The notes under the pieces: generated by a model
The model's database searches: none
Told to the model about the DNA's origin: nothing
Seen by the model: only the letters and a program-made list of their open reading frames with translations
Program-made: the position numbers and the translations under genes
DNA from: Melioribacter roseus P3M-2
Lineage (GTDB): Bacteria; Bacteroidota; Ignavibacteria; Ignavibacteriales; Melioribacteraceae
NCBI RefSeq assembly: GCF_000279145.1
Contig: NC_018178.1
Location: 186,001 to 250,000 of the forward strand
DNA length: 64,000 bases
Direction: 5' to 3'
In this document: one piece after another, positions 7,987 through 17,532 of the stretch
Layout of the letters: every line of letters starts with the position of its first letter
Position numbering within the stretch: the stretch's first letter is position 1

Positions 7987-8934
7987 TTAGGACGGAATAA
8001 TTCTTGTCCCGCAATTCTCTTTTTCTATTTCTTCTTCGTTTGTAATAACTGCTTCGTTGCCTGTTTTTTCTACAAATTGAATGGCGGCAAGAATTTTCGG
8101 GCCCATGCTTCCTGGCGGAAATTGTCCTTCGTCGTATAATTTTTTGGCTTCTGTAACGGTTAATTTATCGAGCTGCTTCTGATTTTCCTTTTTGTAATTT
8201 ATATAGACCTTCGGCACGTCCGTAATGATATAAAAACGGTCGGCTTTTATTTCGCTTGCCAGAAGTCCCGACGCCAGGTCTTTGTCGATAACAGCTTCGA
8301 TGGCTTCAAGATATTTCGTATCCTGATGCCAGTAGACCGGTATTCCTCCGCCGCCCACGCCAATAACGATATGACCTCGTTCGACCATTTCTTTTATTAC
8401 CTGCTTATTCATAATATCTACTGGCTTGGGCGAAGGCACAACTCTTCTCCATCCTCTTTTGGCTGAATCTTCTTTGAATATCCAACCTTTCCGCGCGGAT
8501 AAATCGTCGGCTTCCTCTTTTGAATAAAATCTGCCGATCGGCTTTGTCGGATTTTGAAACGCCGGGTCGTTAATATCAATAAGAACCTGAGTAATAATCG
8601 CCAGGACGTTTCTTTGAATGTCCGTCTTACTCATGGCGTTTCTCATTTGCCTTTCAATCATGTAGCCGATTCCTCCCTGGGAATCGGCTACGCAAATATC
8701 TAAAGGCATTTTGGGAATATTGAATTGATTGTAGCCGGCTTCGTTTCTCAGCAATATATTGCCGACTTGAGGACCATTGCCGTGAGTAAGAACGAGATTA
8801 TAACCGTTCCGTAACAAACCGATCAATTTTTCGCACGTTTCAAGCGTATGCTTTTCCTGTTGCTCGATCGTTCCGGTTTCGTCCCCCCTCAGTAGGGCAT
8901 TACCGCCCAGTGCGACAACGGCTATTTTATTCAT
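7987..8934 (-). CDS. arcC: carbamate kinase
   Basis: The 315-residue protein interconverts carbamoyl phosphate plus ADP with ATP plus carbamate. It belongs to the amino-acid kinase fold, seen in the N-terminal VVALGGNAL (residues 6-14), THGNGPQVGN near 50-59 and the GGGGIPVYW loop near 193-202. Length and motifs are those of ArcC. It overlaps the upstream GTPase-like gene by four bases and precedes argF, so the three are probably co-translated. Confidence 0.95.
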   Translation of the reverse strand: MNKIAVVALGGNALLRGDETGTIEQQEKHTLETCEKLIGLLRNGYNLVLTHGNGPQVGNILLRNEAGYNQFNIPKMPLDICVADSQGGIGYMIERQMRNAMSKTDIQRNVLAIITQVLIDINDPAFQNPTKPIGRFYSKEEADDLSARKGWIFKEDSAKRGWRRVVPSPKPVDIMNKQVIKEMVERGHIVIGVGGGGIPVYWHQDTKYLEAIEAVIDKDLASGLLASEIKADRFYIITDVPKVYINYKKENQKQLDKLTVTEAKKLYDEGQFPPGSMGPKILAAIQFVEKTGNEAVITNEEEIEKENCGTRIIPS

Positions 8935-10250
8935 AACAATCCTTTAGATCTTAATACGGACTCTAAAGTATTTTCGCCTTTTTCGTCGAGTTCATACATA
9001 ACTCTCGTTGTCGGCTTGTTTATTTTGAGTATTCGTCCCAGATCTATCGGGGTGCCTATTACAACCGAGTCGCAATCTGTGCGATTGATTGTTTCTTCAA
9101 GATCTTTTATTTGTTGTTCGCCGTATCCCATTGCCGGTAAAAGGATTCCGATATTCGGGTATTTTTTGTAAGTCTCCGCAATCGACTTAACGGTGTAAGG
9201 TCTGGGATCTACTATTTCTTTTGCATTCAACTTTTGAGCAATTACAGTACCGGCTCCGTACTTCATTTCCCCGTGCGTTAAAGTCGGTCCGTCTTCAACA
9301 ACCAGAACTCGTTTTCCGGTTATCAATTCAGGCTTATCGACCGTTATTGGAGAAGCCGCTTCGATGATTACTGCATTCGGATTTACATTGCGGACGTTTT
9401 CCCTGACTGTTTCGATGCCTTCTTTTGTAGCCGAATCGATTTTATTAATTATTACGGCATCTGCCATTCGAAGAGAAGTATTGCCCGGATAATATCTTAA
9501 TTCGTGACCGGGGCGATGCGGGTCGACTACGGTGAATGTAAGGTCGGAATGATAAAACGACATATCGTTATTGCCTCCGTCCCAAAGGATAATGTCCGCT
9601 TCCTGTTCGGCTTGTCTGAGAATGGCTTCGTAATCTACGCCCGCATAAATTACGCCGCCCCTTGCAATATGAGGTTCGTATTCTTCCCGCTCCTCAATAG
9701 TGCATTCGTATTTGTCCAGATCTTCATAGGATGCAAAGCGTTGTACTTTTTGTTTAACAAGGTCGCCGTAGGGCATAGGATGACGAATTGCCACAACTTT
9801 CTTTCCCGCCTCGGACAATAATTTTACGATTTTTCTGGAAGTCTGAGATTTTCCGCATCCTGTTCTAACGGCAAGCACCGATACAACCGGCTTACTGCTT
9901 TTAATCATCGTTTCCTGCGCGCCCATTAATCTGAATGAAGCTCCTGCAGCGTTAACGATTGACGCTTTTGTCATCACGTATTCAAAAGGCACATCCGAAT
10001 AAGCAAAAACCACCTCGTCGGCTTTGAGAGTTTTGATTAAATCGACAAGTTCGCTCTCGTCGTATATTTTAATTCCGTTCGGATAAAGTTTGCCCGCTAA
10101 TTCTGCGGGATAAACTCTTCCTTCGATATTGGGAATCTGTGTTGCCGTAAAAGCGACAACTTCGTAATTCTCGTTGTCCCTGAAATAGACGTTGAAGTTA
10201 TGGAAATCGCGTCCTGCCGCGCCCATAATAATTACTTTTCTTTTAGTCAT
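8931..10250 (-). CDS. cyclic 2,3-diphosphoglycerate synthetase-like GTPase
   Basis: This 439-residue protein resembles the family containing the archaeal cyclic 2,3-diphosphoglycerate synthetase, but most bacterial members have no proven function. It has an N-terminal Rossmann-like part (KVIIMGAAGRDFHNFN), a P-loop RTGCGKSQTS at 129-138, a Walker-B-like LWDGGNND and a G4-like NKID near 270. It is followed directly, with a four-base overlap, by carbamate kinase and then OTC. This context points to a role in carbamoyl-phosphate or arginine metabolism rather than archaeal osmolyte synthesis; that is inference. Confidence 0.75.
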   Translation of the reverse strand: MTKRKVIIMGAAGRDFHNFNVYFRDNENYEVVAFTATQIPNIEGRVYPAELAGKLYPNGIKIYDESELVDLIKTLKADEVVFAYSDVPFEYVMTKASIVNAAGASFRLMGAQETMIKSSKPVVSVLAVRTGCGKSQTSRKIVKLLSEAGKKVVAIRHPMPYGDLVKQKVQRFASYEDLDKYECTIEEREEYEPHIARGGVIYAGVDYEAILRQAEQEADIILWDGGNNDMSFYHSDLTFTVVDPHRPGHELRYYPGNTSLRMADAVIINKIDSATKEGIETVRENVRNVNPNAVIIEAASPITVDKPELITGKRVLVVEDGPTLTHGEMKYGAGTVIAQKLNAKEIVDPRPYTVKSIAETYKKYPNIGILLPAMGYGEQQIKDLEETINRTDCDSVVIGTPIDLGRILKINKPTTRVMYELDEKGENTLESVLRSKGLL

Positions 10251-10267
10251 ACTACACCTCAGTTTAT

Positions 10268-12100
10268 TTATTCTACAGTTACGCTTTTAGCCAAATTTCT
10301 GGGTTGATCCACATTCAATCCTCTCTTAACAGCCACATGATATGCAAGCAACTGAAGCGGAATAACGCTAAGAATCGGTTGAAGCATATTAATTGTTTTG
10401 GGTACTCTTATTACGTGGTCGACAAGTTTTTCAATATAATCGTCGTCTTCGTTAACAATAGCCAGAATTCTTCCCTTGCGCGCTTTCACTTCTTCGATAT
10501 TGCTGATAACTTTATCGTAAACCGCGTCTTTTGTGGCAATAAAAACCACGGGCATATTTTCGTCTATCAATGCAATCGGGCCGTGTTTCATTTCGGCTGC
10601 AGGATAGCCTTCCGCGTGTATGTAGGATATTTCTTTCAGCTTGAGAGCGCCTTCCAGAGCGACGGGGAAATTATACCCGCGTCCCAGATAAAGGAAGTTC
10701 CTGCACGACATATATTCATCGGCAATTTTTTCTATCTGGTCGTTCGATTCAAGAATTTTTTTAACCTTTTCGGGCAACGATTGCATTTCGCGTATAATGT
10801 TTTGTCCTTCTATAAGACTCAGATTTTTTTTGCGCGCCAGCAGCAAAGTAATCAATGATAAAACCACCAATTGGGAAGTAAAAGCCTTGGTTGAAGCCAC
10901 TCCAATTTCGGGACCAGCGTGTATATAAACGCCGGCATTGCTTTCGCGAGCAATCGAACTGCCGACTACATTACAAACTCCGAGACAAAGAGCGCCCTTC
11001 TTTTTGGCTTCCTTTAACGAAGCCAGAGTATCTGCGGTTTCTCCGCTTTGTGAAATAAATATTACCGTATCTTCAGGACGAATGATCGGGTGTCTGTATC
11101 GGAATTCCGACGCATATTCAACCTCCACCGGTATGCCAGCATATTCCTCCAGCATATACTCGCCTACGAGTCCGGCATGCCAGGATGTGCCGCACGCCGA
11201 AATAATAATTCTTTGAGATCGTACAATCCTGTCCTCGTATCCTTGAAGTCCGCCGAGTTTGGAAATTCCCTCCTCGTAAAGCAATCTGCCTCGCATCGAA
11301 TTAAATATCGAATCGGGCTGTTCCATTATTTCTTTGAGCATATAATGCGGATAGCCGCCTTTGGTGATTTCGTCGACGTTCATGTCGACCTTATGAATTT
11401 CTTTTATTATTTCTTCGTCGTGAATTGTTTTTGCGTGGAAATGGTCTTTATAGATTTCGGCAATTTCGCCGTCTTCCAGATAAACGACCTGGCTTGTATG
11501 AACAATCAGAGCGTTCACGTCGGAAGCGATGAAATTTTCGTTCTTTCCTATTCCGATAACCAGAGGAGATCCTTTTCTGGCTGCAATAATTTTGTCGGGT
11601 TCTTCTTTATAGATAACTGCGAGTCCGTATGTGCCTTCAACTTCATTCAGCGCGTACCTAACCGCCTGGAATAAATTGTTTTTCAGTTTCAGATAATAAT
11701 CGATAAGATGAGCCAGAACTTCCGTGTCCGTCTCGCTGACGAAGGTATAACCTTCATTAATCAAATTATTTTTTAGCGTTGAATAATTTTCAATAATGCC
11801 GTTGTGAATAATAAAGAGAGTTTGCTCTTTATTGCTGTGGGGATGCGCATTAGTTACGCTCGGTTCGCCGTGAGTAGCCCATCGGGTATGCCCGATGCCA
11901 AGATTGGCAGATATATTTTGTGAATAGACGTTTTTTTCCAGTTCGGAAACTTTCCCCTTTGTTTTGATTGCCCTACATTCTTCCCGACCGACTACCGCGA
12001 TTCCGGCCGAATCGTAGCCCCGGTACTCCAAGCGTTTGAGCCCCTCGATTAAAATAGGAACGCAATTCTTGTCGCCAATATAGCCAACAATACCACACAT
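10268..12100 (-). CDS. glmS: glutamine-fructose-6-phosphate aminotransferase (isomerizing)
   Basis: GlmS makes glucosamine-6-phosphate from fructose-6-phosphate and glutamine for peptidoglycan and lipopolysaccharide. The 610-residue protein begins MCGIVGYIG, with the Ntn-hydrolase nucleophile Cys2. It has the glutaminase motifs GHTRWATHG and NGIIEN and two SIS domains in the second half (SQSGETADT near 350, then the segment through AEMKHGPIALI). It ends in LAKSVTVE. The leader is too short for a glmS ribozyme. The cDPGS-like gene begins 17 bases downstream, so glmS may head that operon. Confidence 0.97.
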   Translation of the reverse strand: MCGIVGYIGDKNCVPILIEGLKRLEYRGYDSAGIAVVGREECRAIKTKGKVSELEKNVYSQNISANLGIGHTRWATHGEPSVTNAHPHSNKEQTLFIIHNGIIENYSTLKNNLINEGYTFVSETDTEVLAHLIDYYLKLKNNLFQAVRYALNEVEGTYGLAVIYKEEPDKIIAARKGSPLVIGIGKNENFIASDVNALIVHTSQVVYLEDGEIAEIYKDHFHAKTIHDEEIIKEIHKVDMNVDEITKGGYPHYMLKEIMEQPDSIFNSMRGRLLYEEGISKLGGLQGYEDRIVRSQRIIISACGTSWHAGLVGEYMLEEYAGIPVEVEYASEFRYRHPIIRPEDTVIFISQSGETADTLASLKEAKKKGALCLGVCNVVGSSIARESNAGVYIHAGPEIGVASTKAFTSQLVVLSLITLLLARKKNLSLIEGQNIIREMQSLPEKVKKILESNDQIEKIADEYMSCRNFLYLGRGYNFPVALEGALKLKEISYIHAEGYPAAEMKHGPIALIDENMPVVFIATKDAVYDKVISNIEEVKARKGRILAIVNEDDDYIEKLVDHVIRVPKTINMLQPILSVIPLQLLAYHVAVKRGLNVDQPRNLAKSVTVE

Positions 12101-12141
12101 AGATGGTTCTCCTATGTTTTGATGAAATAAAAATGAATTTC

Positions 12142-12169
12142 AATATAAGGAAATTAGTGGTCAGGGCAA
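12142..12169 (-). promoter_or_regulatory. candidate glmS promoter
   Basis: On the minus strand TTGCCC (12164-12169), a 16-base spacer and TATATT (12142-12147) lie about 40 bases before the glmS start. The rest of the 200-base gap (12101-12300) shows no gene. A ribosome site AGGAG lies just before the ATG. Confidence 0.45.
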
Positions 12170-12300
12170 GGACGCAACAGAAGGAGTTCCGAGGAAATAA
12201 AGAGTCTGTTTGTTTTATGAGGGTGCTTAATTAACATATTCACAAAAATTTGTTACCGGAATTTATGAAAAATTTTTGCGTATAGTCAATACCCCCTGAA

Positions 12301-12855
12301 TCAATCCCATGGATTCCTTTTATAAAGATTATTCAAAGGATGAAATTCTTTTCGCCCGTCGGCATACACTGCGACCCATTCCGCCAGGCGTTTTCCCAAA
12401 CGGCGGCACGCTTCAATCTCTTTATCGAGTCTCGGTTCGCCAGCTTGAACGGCGCCGTAATGCGCAGTAAACTGATGACCGCTATAGTCGGTAACGCCGA
12501 ATACAAGAAAGCCGTAATTCATCAGAACAGTCAGGATCGACATGCAGGTTAATTCGCCGCCGCCTCCCCAACCGCCCTGGGAACTGAAAGCGCAGCCGAT
12601 TTTACCGTCGATTCTTTGCCATTCCGGGAGCAAATCTTCCCAGAATTTTTTCATCCCGGAAGATAAAATACCCAGATGCGTAGGCGAACCGACAGCCACC
12701 CCGTCGCACCATATTATATCTTCTCTCGAAGCGGTTTCAGTATTCTTCAATCGTATTTCGGTGCCCGGAATTTGCGACGCCCCTTCCGCAACGTACTTAG
12801 CCATTTTTTCCGTGTTGCCGTCTTTGCTGTAGTAAAGGATAAGTACTTTGCCCAT
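12301..12855 (-). CDS. flavodoxin-like NAD(P)H:quinone oxidoreductase (WrbA-like)
   Basis: The 184-residue protein has the flavodoxin fold. It has the FMN-phosphate loop YSKDGNTEKMA (residues 9-19), a second flavin loop VGSPTHLGILS near 55-65 and a glycine-rich FSSQGGWGGGGE near 90-101, as in WrbA/NQO-type enzymes. It probably reduces quinones with two electrons in the cytosol. It follows nuoF on the same strand after 73 bases and could be co-transcribed with complex I genes. WrbA itself is a little longer, so the name is approximate. Confidence 0.8.
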   Translation of the reverse strand: MGKVLILYYSKDGNTEKMAKYVAEGASQIPGTEIRLKNTETASREDIIWCDGVAVGSPTHLGILSSGMKKFWEDLLPEWQRIDGKIGCAFSSQGGWGGGGELTCMSILTVLMNYGFLVFGVTDYSGHQFTAHYGAVQAGEPRLDKEIEACRRLGKRLAEWVAVYADGRKEFHPLNNLYKRNPWD

Positions 12856-12928
12856 CTCTGCCCTGAAATAAATTCTTGTGTTAAACTTTTTTGTACCCTG
12901 CTCTTCAGGCAGTTTAAGAATAAAAAAC

Positions 12929-14263
12929 TTATGATTTCAAAACTATGTCGTCGAGAGCAATTTTAGTAAATCTCATCGAATGCACTTTGTTCGGAACCGG
13001 AATGACGACCTGAGGTTTGACGTATTTTTCAAACTCGTCTCTGAATCTCTGAATCATAAATTTAACAGGCCAAGCTGCGGCATCACCGAGAGCGCATATA
13101 GTATTGCCTTCGATATTCTGAGCCACGCTTACCAGCAAATCGAGGTCTTTCGAAGTGCCGTTACCCTGATCGATTCTTTTCAGGATTTTTTCCATCCATC
13201 CCGTTCCCTCGCGGCACGGCGTACACTGCCCGCAACTTTCGTGATGATAAAAGTGAGTAATTCTTAACAAAACTTTAAGAAGATTCGTATCCTCGTCCAT
13301 AACGATAACGCCGCCCGTACCGATAGCCGAACCCGCTTCTTTAAGCGATTCGGCGTCCATTCTAACGCCTTCGAGCCGGTCTCCTCTAAGCGGGGGCATC
13401 GAAGAGCCGCCCGGAATGACACATTTAATTTTCTTATTGCCCGGGACTCCGCCCGCTACATCATAAATTAATTCGGTTAACAAAATACCGGTTGGCAATT
13501 CATAAACGCCGGGCTTGTTCACATGCCCGCTAATGCCAAACAATAAAGTTCCGGGATGTTTCGGCGCTCCGATTTTCGAAAACCATTCCCATCCTTTCGA
13601 AATAATCGGCGGCACGTTAGTAATTGTCTCAACGTTGTTGATTGTTGTGGGGCATCCCCACAAGCCTTTTTGAGCCGGGAACGGCGGTTTAACGCGCGGG
13701 TAGCCTCTTTTTCCTTCTATCGAGTTCATTAATGAAGATTCTTCGCCGCAGATATAAGCGCCTGCGCCTTTATGAATATATAAATCGCAATAAAAATCGA
13801 CGCCGAAAGTGTTCTTCATTTTTTCGCCAAGATAACCCTTCTCGTAAGCCGTATCGATAGCCTGCTGCATCAATTTAATCCATTTATGGTATTCGCCTCG
13901 AATGTAGAGGTATGCTGTGTTTGCTCCTATGGCATAACAAGCTATTATGACTCCTTCGATCAATTGGAAAGGATTGTATTCGAAAATTTGTCGGTCTTTG
14001 AACGAACCGGGTTCGCTTTCGTCTCCGTTAATGCACAGATATTTGGGCATGTCTGTCGTTTTGGGCATAAAGCTCCATTTCAACCCCGTCGAAAACGCCG
14101 CGCCGCCTCTTCCTCTCAATCCGGATTTCTTCACCTGGTCTATAATATCGTCGGGAGATTGCGAAAAGGCTTTTTTGGCGGCTTCGAAACCGCCATTTTG
14201 AAGATAGACGTCGATTTGATTTAAATTCGGTATTTCGGGTAATACAATTCTTTCCATTATCAA
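12929..14263 (-). CDS. nuoF: NADH-quinone oxidoreductase subunit F
   Basis: NuoF is the NADH-binding flavoprotein of complex I, carrying FMN and cluster N3. The 444-residue protein shows GRGGAAFSTGLKW near 50-62 (FMN/NADH loop), GAGAYICGEESSL near 167-179 and the cluster ligands SCGQCTPCREG near 345-355, with a further Cys near 391. It follows nuoE by 11 bases. NuoG, the usual next subunit, is not encoded after it; the next gene is a flavodoxin-like protein. Confidence 0.96.
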   Translation of the reverse strand: MIMERIVLPEIPNLNQIDVYLQNGGFEAAKKAFSQSPDDIIDQVKKSGLRGRGGAAFSTGLKWSFMPKTTDMPKYLCINGDESEPGSFKDRQIFEYNPFQLIEGVIIACYAIGANTAYLYIRGEYHKWIKLMQQAIDTAYEKGYLGEKMKNTFGVDFYCDLYIHKGAGAYICGEESSLMNSIEGKRGYPRVKPPFPAQKGLWGCPTTINNVETITNVPPIISKGWEWFSKIGAPKHPGTLLFGISGHVNKPGVYELPTGILLTELIYDVAGGVPGNKKIKCVIPGGSSMPPLRGDRLEGVRMDAESLKEAGSAIGTGGVIVMDEDTNLLKVLLRITHFYHHESCGQCTPCREGTGWMEKILKRIDQGNGTSKDLDLLVSVAQNIEGNTICALGDAAAWPVKFMIQRFRDEFEKYVKPQVVIPVPNKVHSMRFTKIALDDIVLKS

Positions 14264-14274
14264 TAGACCTGATA

Positions 14275-14754
14275 TTATTTCAGAGAATTGAGAATTTCTT
14301 CTACTTTTTCTTTTGTCAGATTTTCATAGTAATCTTCGTTAACCGCTATCATTGGCGCATAGCCGCAGGCGCCCATGCATTCGACTTCTTCGATCGAAAA
14401 TTTTCCGTCGGGCGTTACTCCCATGTTATCGACGCCGAGTTTGTTTTTAACCTGTTCCCAAATTTCGTAACCGCCCCGGAGCATACACGATACATTGGTG
14501 CAAACCTGAATATGATATTTGCCGACGGGTTTAGTGTGAAACATGGTATAGAAAGTAACGACGCCCAGAACGTCCACTTTGTCGATACCGAGCACGTCGG
14601 CAATTTCAGCCATTACTTCGTTTGTAATATAGCCGTTTTGTTCCTGAGCAATATAAATTGCCGGCATTACCGCAGCTAACGATTCAGGGTATTTTTTGCG
14701 CTCTTCTTCTATTCGCTTAAGATTTTCTTCGGTAAATTTAAAACTCATATTCAA
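14275..14754 (-). CDS. nuoE: NADH-quinone oxidoreductase subunit E
   Basis: NuoE is the thioredoxin-fold 2Fe-2S subunit of the NADH module of complex I. The 159-residue protein has the ligand set C-x4-C (VCTNVSCMLRGG near 89) and C-x3-C (ECMGACGYAP near 129), matching cluster N1a. It lies between nuoD (27 bases upstream) and nuoF (11 bases downstream). Confidence 0.95.
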   Translation of the reverse strand: MNMSFKFTEENLKRIEEERKKYPESLAAVMPAIYIAQEQNGYITNEVMAEIADVLGIDKVDVLGVVTFYTMFHTKPVGKYHIQVCTNVSCMLRGGYEIWEQVKNKLGVDNMGVTPDGKFSIEEVECMGACGYAPMIAVNEDYYENLTKEKVEEILNSLK

Positions 14755-14781
14755 TTATTCCCGACAGCTATTCAAAAATAA

Positions 14782-16032
14782 TTATTTATCGGCTTCTCCC
14801 ATGACCGGGTCGAGACTTCCAATAATTGCGATAACATCGGAAATCATGGCGCCTTTGCAAAGTTGCGCTATTGCCTGTAGATTGCAGAACGAGGGCGAAC
14901 GTATTTTCAGTTTCCAGGGATTTCCTTTGCCGTTGCTGACCAGGTAGAATCCCAATTCACCTTTCGGATTTTCCGCCGAAAAGAAAACGTCGCCTTCTGG
15001 AGGATTAATTCCGTAATTAATAATCATGAAGTCGTGTATCAACTCTTCCATCTTAGTATAAATTTCGGTTTTGTGAGGCAGCACATGTTTCGGATCGTTT
15101 GCCAGTATTTCCCCGGCGGGCATTTTATCCAGAATTTGATAAAGAATTTTGACGCTTTCACGAACTTCGTCGCCTCTCAGGAAATAACGAGCGAGGCAAT
15201 CGCCTTCGGTATAAACGGGTATGTTAAAATCGATTTCGTCGTAAAACAAATAGGGTTTGGCTCTGCGAACATCGTAACCGACGCCCGAGGCTCTCAGATT
15301 CGGACCGGTAACGCCCAACTCGATTGCTTCTTCTTTGGATAAAACTCCTATTCCTTCAAGACGATCAATAAAAATCCTGTTTGCAAGCAGAAGCTTGTCC
15401 ATTTCGTCCAATGCGGGGTGAAACTGGTCGAGAAACTCGCGTACCATTTTCAATGTTTCGTCGTCCGCGTCGGAAGCAACGCCGCCGATTCTCGTATAGC
15501 TGGTGGTAAATCGAGCGCCTGCAAGACGATCGAAAATATTTTGAATTTTTTCGCGTTCTCGGAAAGTCCACATAACCATCGTAACCGCGCCCACATCCAT
15601 TGCATAAGTACCGATGGCGACCATATGAGCGGCGATACGCGATAATTCCGCTACCATCATTCGGATATATTGAGCGCGTTTTGGAGCTTCAATTCCCAAC
15701 AGTTTTTCGACAGCCAGAACGTAAGCGACGTTATTGCACATTGTAGCCGTATAGTCGAGACGATCTGTATGAGGAATAAATTCGATATAACTCATCTCTT
15801 CGGCCATCTTTTCGTAGCCGCGATGAAGATAGCCGAGCTCGGGAACGCAATTGACAACGGTTTCGCCGTCGATTCGCAATACCAGTCTCAATACGCCGTG
15901 TGTGGCAGGGTGCTGAGGACCCATATTAATAACCATCTCATTTTCTAGAGCGTCTTCGACGGTTATATTCGAATCTTCCATTAATTTCTTGTAAATCTTT
16001 TCGTCGGTATAAACTTTTTTATTGTTCGTCAT
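14782..16032 (-). CDS. nuoD: NADH-quinone oxidoreductase subunit D
   Basis: NuoD is the 49-kDa-type subunit that, with NuoB, forms the quinone site of complex I. The 416-residue protein contains NMGPQHPATHGVLRL near 31-45 (with the quinone-binding His), GYLHRGYEK near 68-76 and the C-terminal DPVMGEADK. It is a separate gene, not the NuoCD fusion of enterobacteria, and follows nuoC after two bases. Confidence 0.97.
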   Translation of the reverse strand: MTNNKKVYTDEKIYKKLMEDSNITVEDALENEMVINMGPQHPATHGVLRLVLRIDGETVVNCVPELGYLHRGYEKMAEEMSYIEFIPHTDRLDYTATMCNNVAYVLAVEKLLGIEAPKRAQYIRMMVAELSRIAAHMVAIGTYAMDVGAVTMVMWTFREREKIQNIFDRLAGARFTTSYTRIGGVASDADDETLKMVREFLDQFHPALDEMDKLLLANRIFIDRLEGIGVLSKEEAIELGVTGPNLRASGVGYDVRRAKPYLFYDEIDFNIPVYTEGDCLARYFLRGDEVRESVKILYQILDKMPAGEILANDPKHVLPHKTEIYTKMEELIHDFMIINYGINPPEGDVFFSAENPKGELGFYLVSNGKGNPWKLKIRSPSFCNLQAIAQLCKGAMISDVIAIIGSLDPVMGEADK

Positions 16033-16034
16033 GG

Positions 16035-16526
16035 TTATTCCGGTTTTTCTGGCAGTGGTAATGAGCCCGGTATTCCTAAGACCGGAAATTCTTTACGAAG
16101 AGGATGATATTCAAAGCCTTCGGGCATATACATTCTTCTTAAATCGGGATGGTTGCGGAAATTGATACCGTACATGTCATAGGTTTCGCGTTCGTACCAA
16201 TTTGCGCTACGCCAAACCGGGGTTACGGAATCAATAGCAGGCGGTTCTTCCGAAATATTCGCTTTGATTCTGAGATTAAAATTATTCTTAAACGAGTAGA
16301 CATGATAAACAACCGTAAATCGATTTTTGCGCGTAGCCCAATCGATCGCCGTAACGTCTTTGCACATTACGAATTGGAGGTCTTCGTCATTTTTAAGAAA
16401 TCCGGCAATTTCTACTATTTTGTTCGGGTCTACCGTAATAGAAACGTCGCCTCTGAATTCAGTAATTTCAAAAACCGATTCTTCAAATTTCGCTTTGATT
16501 TTTTCGGTAATATTTTTTTGATCCAT
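16035..16526 (-). CDS. nuoC: NADH-quinone oxidoreductase subunit C
   Basis: NuoC is the 30-kDa-type subunit of the complex I connecting module. The 163-residue protein carries the family segment ERETYDMYGINFRNHPDLRR near 112-131 and DWATRKNRF near 65-73. It sits between nuoB and nuoD with gaps of two to five bases, so the cluster is translated as a tight unit. Confidence 0.95.
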   Translation of the reverse strand: MDQKNITEKIKAKFEESVFEITEFRGDVSITVDPNKIVEIAGFLKNDEDLQFVMCKDVTAIDWATRKNRFTVVYHVYSFKNNFNLRIKANISEEPPAIDSVTPVWRSANWYERETYDMYGINFRNHPDLRRMYMPEGFEYHPLRKEFPVLGIPGSLPLPEKPE

Positions 16527-16531
16527 ATTGC

Positions 16532-17041
16532 CTATTTCTGAAGTTCTAATGATGGTTTATCCTGAAAATCCTGAGCGCGGGTTTTAGCGATTTTCTGTTG
16601 AATGGTCATAACCGCATTAATCAGATTTTCCGGTCTCGGCGGACATCCCGCGGTATAAACATCGACGGGCAGGAACTGGTCGATACCCTGAACAACGTTA
16701 TAAGAACGATACATGCCGCCTGAAGAAGTGCACGCTCCCATAGCTATAACCCATTTGGGTTCGGGCATTTGGTCGTAAATTCTTCTGACGACCTGAGCCA
16801 TTTTATAAGTAACAGTGCCTGCGACAATCATCAAATCGCATTGGCGCGGCGTGAATCTCATTACTTCGGAACCGAATCGGGCAAGGTCGTATTTAGGGTC
16901 TGCCGCAGCAATCATTTCGATGGCGCAGCAAGAAATACCCATCGGCATCGGCCAAACGGAGCTTTTACGAGCCCATGCTATAACCGCATCAATCGTTGTC
17001 GTAATAAAACCATCCTGCGTCAGCTTTGCTTCTAATCCCAT
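16532..17041 (-). CDS. nuoB: NADH-quinone oxidoreductase subunit B
   Basis: NuoB holds the terminal 4Fe-4S cluster N2 that reduces quinone. Its ligands are visible in the 169-residue protein: the adjacent cysteines of [10 protein letters not shown] near 38-39, the Cys of MGACTSSGG near 103 and the Cys of AGCPPRPE near 133. Its start overlaps nuoA by ten bases. Confidence 0.96.
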   Translation of the reverse strand: MGLEAKLTQDGFITTTIDAVIAWARKSSVWPMPMGISCCAIEMIAAADPKYDLARFGSEVMRFTPRQCDLMIVAGTVTYKMAQVVRRIYDQMPEPKWVIAMGACTSSGGMYRSYNVVQGIDQFLPVDVYTAGCPPRPENLINAVMTIQQKIAKTRAQDFQDKPSLELQK

Positions 17042-17400
17042 TTCAATCCTCCTTTCATAAGGATATACAAATACCCGAGCTCAAGAACAATCAAGAAGAT
17101 AAACATCGGCATAAATGCGAATAATCCGTGAGTATGAAACATATTCCTGAATTCAACAGCCCACGGATAAACATAAATAACTTCAATATCAAAAATTATA
17201 AACAACATTGCAACCAGGTAATATTTAACTGAAATTCGCTCGTGCGTACCGCCTACAGGGTCTTTACCGCTTTCATACGATAGGTTTTTGACTTTGTTGG
17301 GTCTGTAAGGTCCGAATAATCGTGAAGAAAAGACTATTGCAAGACTTACGATTACCGAAAATGCGAGCACCAGAAAAATTGGGAGATAGTCTAATAACAT
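17032..17400 (-). CDS. nuoA: NADH-quinone oxidoreductase subunit A
   Basis: NuoA is a three-helix membrane subunit at the hinge of complex I. The 122-residue protein has hydrophobic segments near 6-28, 64-82 and 93-115. The conserved acidic loop RFLGPYRP-like region is followed by [11 protein letters not shown] near 42-52. It is the first gene of a nuoABCDEF run with a promoter just upstream. NuoG to NuoN are absent from the window. Confidence 0.95.
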   Translation of the reverse strand: MLLDYLPIFLVLAFSVIVSLAIVFSSRLFGPYRPNKVKNLSYESGKDPVGGTHERISVKYYLVAMLFIIFDIEVIYVYPWAVEFRNMFHTHGLFAFMPMFIFLIVLELGYLYILMKGGLKWD

Positions 17401-17426
17401 GAGTAAATCTATTTTTTTATTTGGTA

Positions 17427-17455
17427 AAATAAGCTAAAAGAGGGTATAAAGTCAA
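17427..17455 (-). promoter_or_regulatory. candidate nuoA promoter
   Basis: On the minus strand TTGACT (17450-17455), a 17-base spacer and TTATTT (17427-17432) lie just upstream of nuoA and just after the argD terminator. Confidence 0.5.
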
Positions 17456-17466
17456 AGTATCTCAAT

Positions 17467-17526
17467 TAAAAAGAGGAGGCTTTCTCACCCGGAGTTAATT
17501 CCGAAATTGTCGCGGATAAGAAAGCC
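17467..17526 (-). terminator. terminator of the LysW operon
   Basis: The arms at 17513-17526 and 17478-17491 pair over 14 bases with two G-U pairs (GGCTTTCT at the base), separated by a 21-base loop. On the minus strand they are followed by TCCTCTTTTT. The hairpin starts seven bases after the argD/lysJ stop and separates this operon from nuoA. Confidence 0.8.
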
Positions 17527-17532
17527 TTTCGG

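Noticed and set aside
12101-12300. Possible glmS ribozyme upstream of glmS
   Set aside because: The transcript leader from the likely promoter is only about 35-40 bases, too short for the ribozyme, and no matching core was seen.
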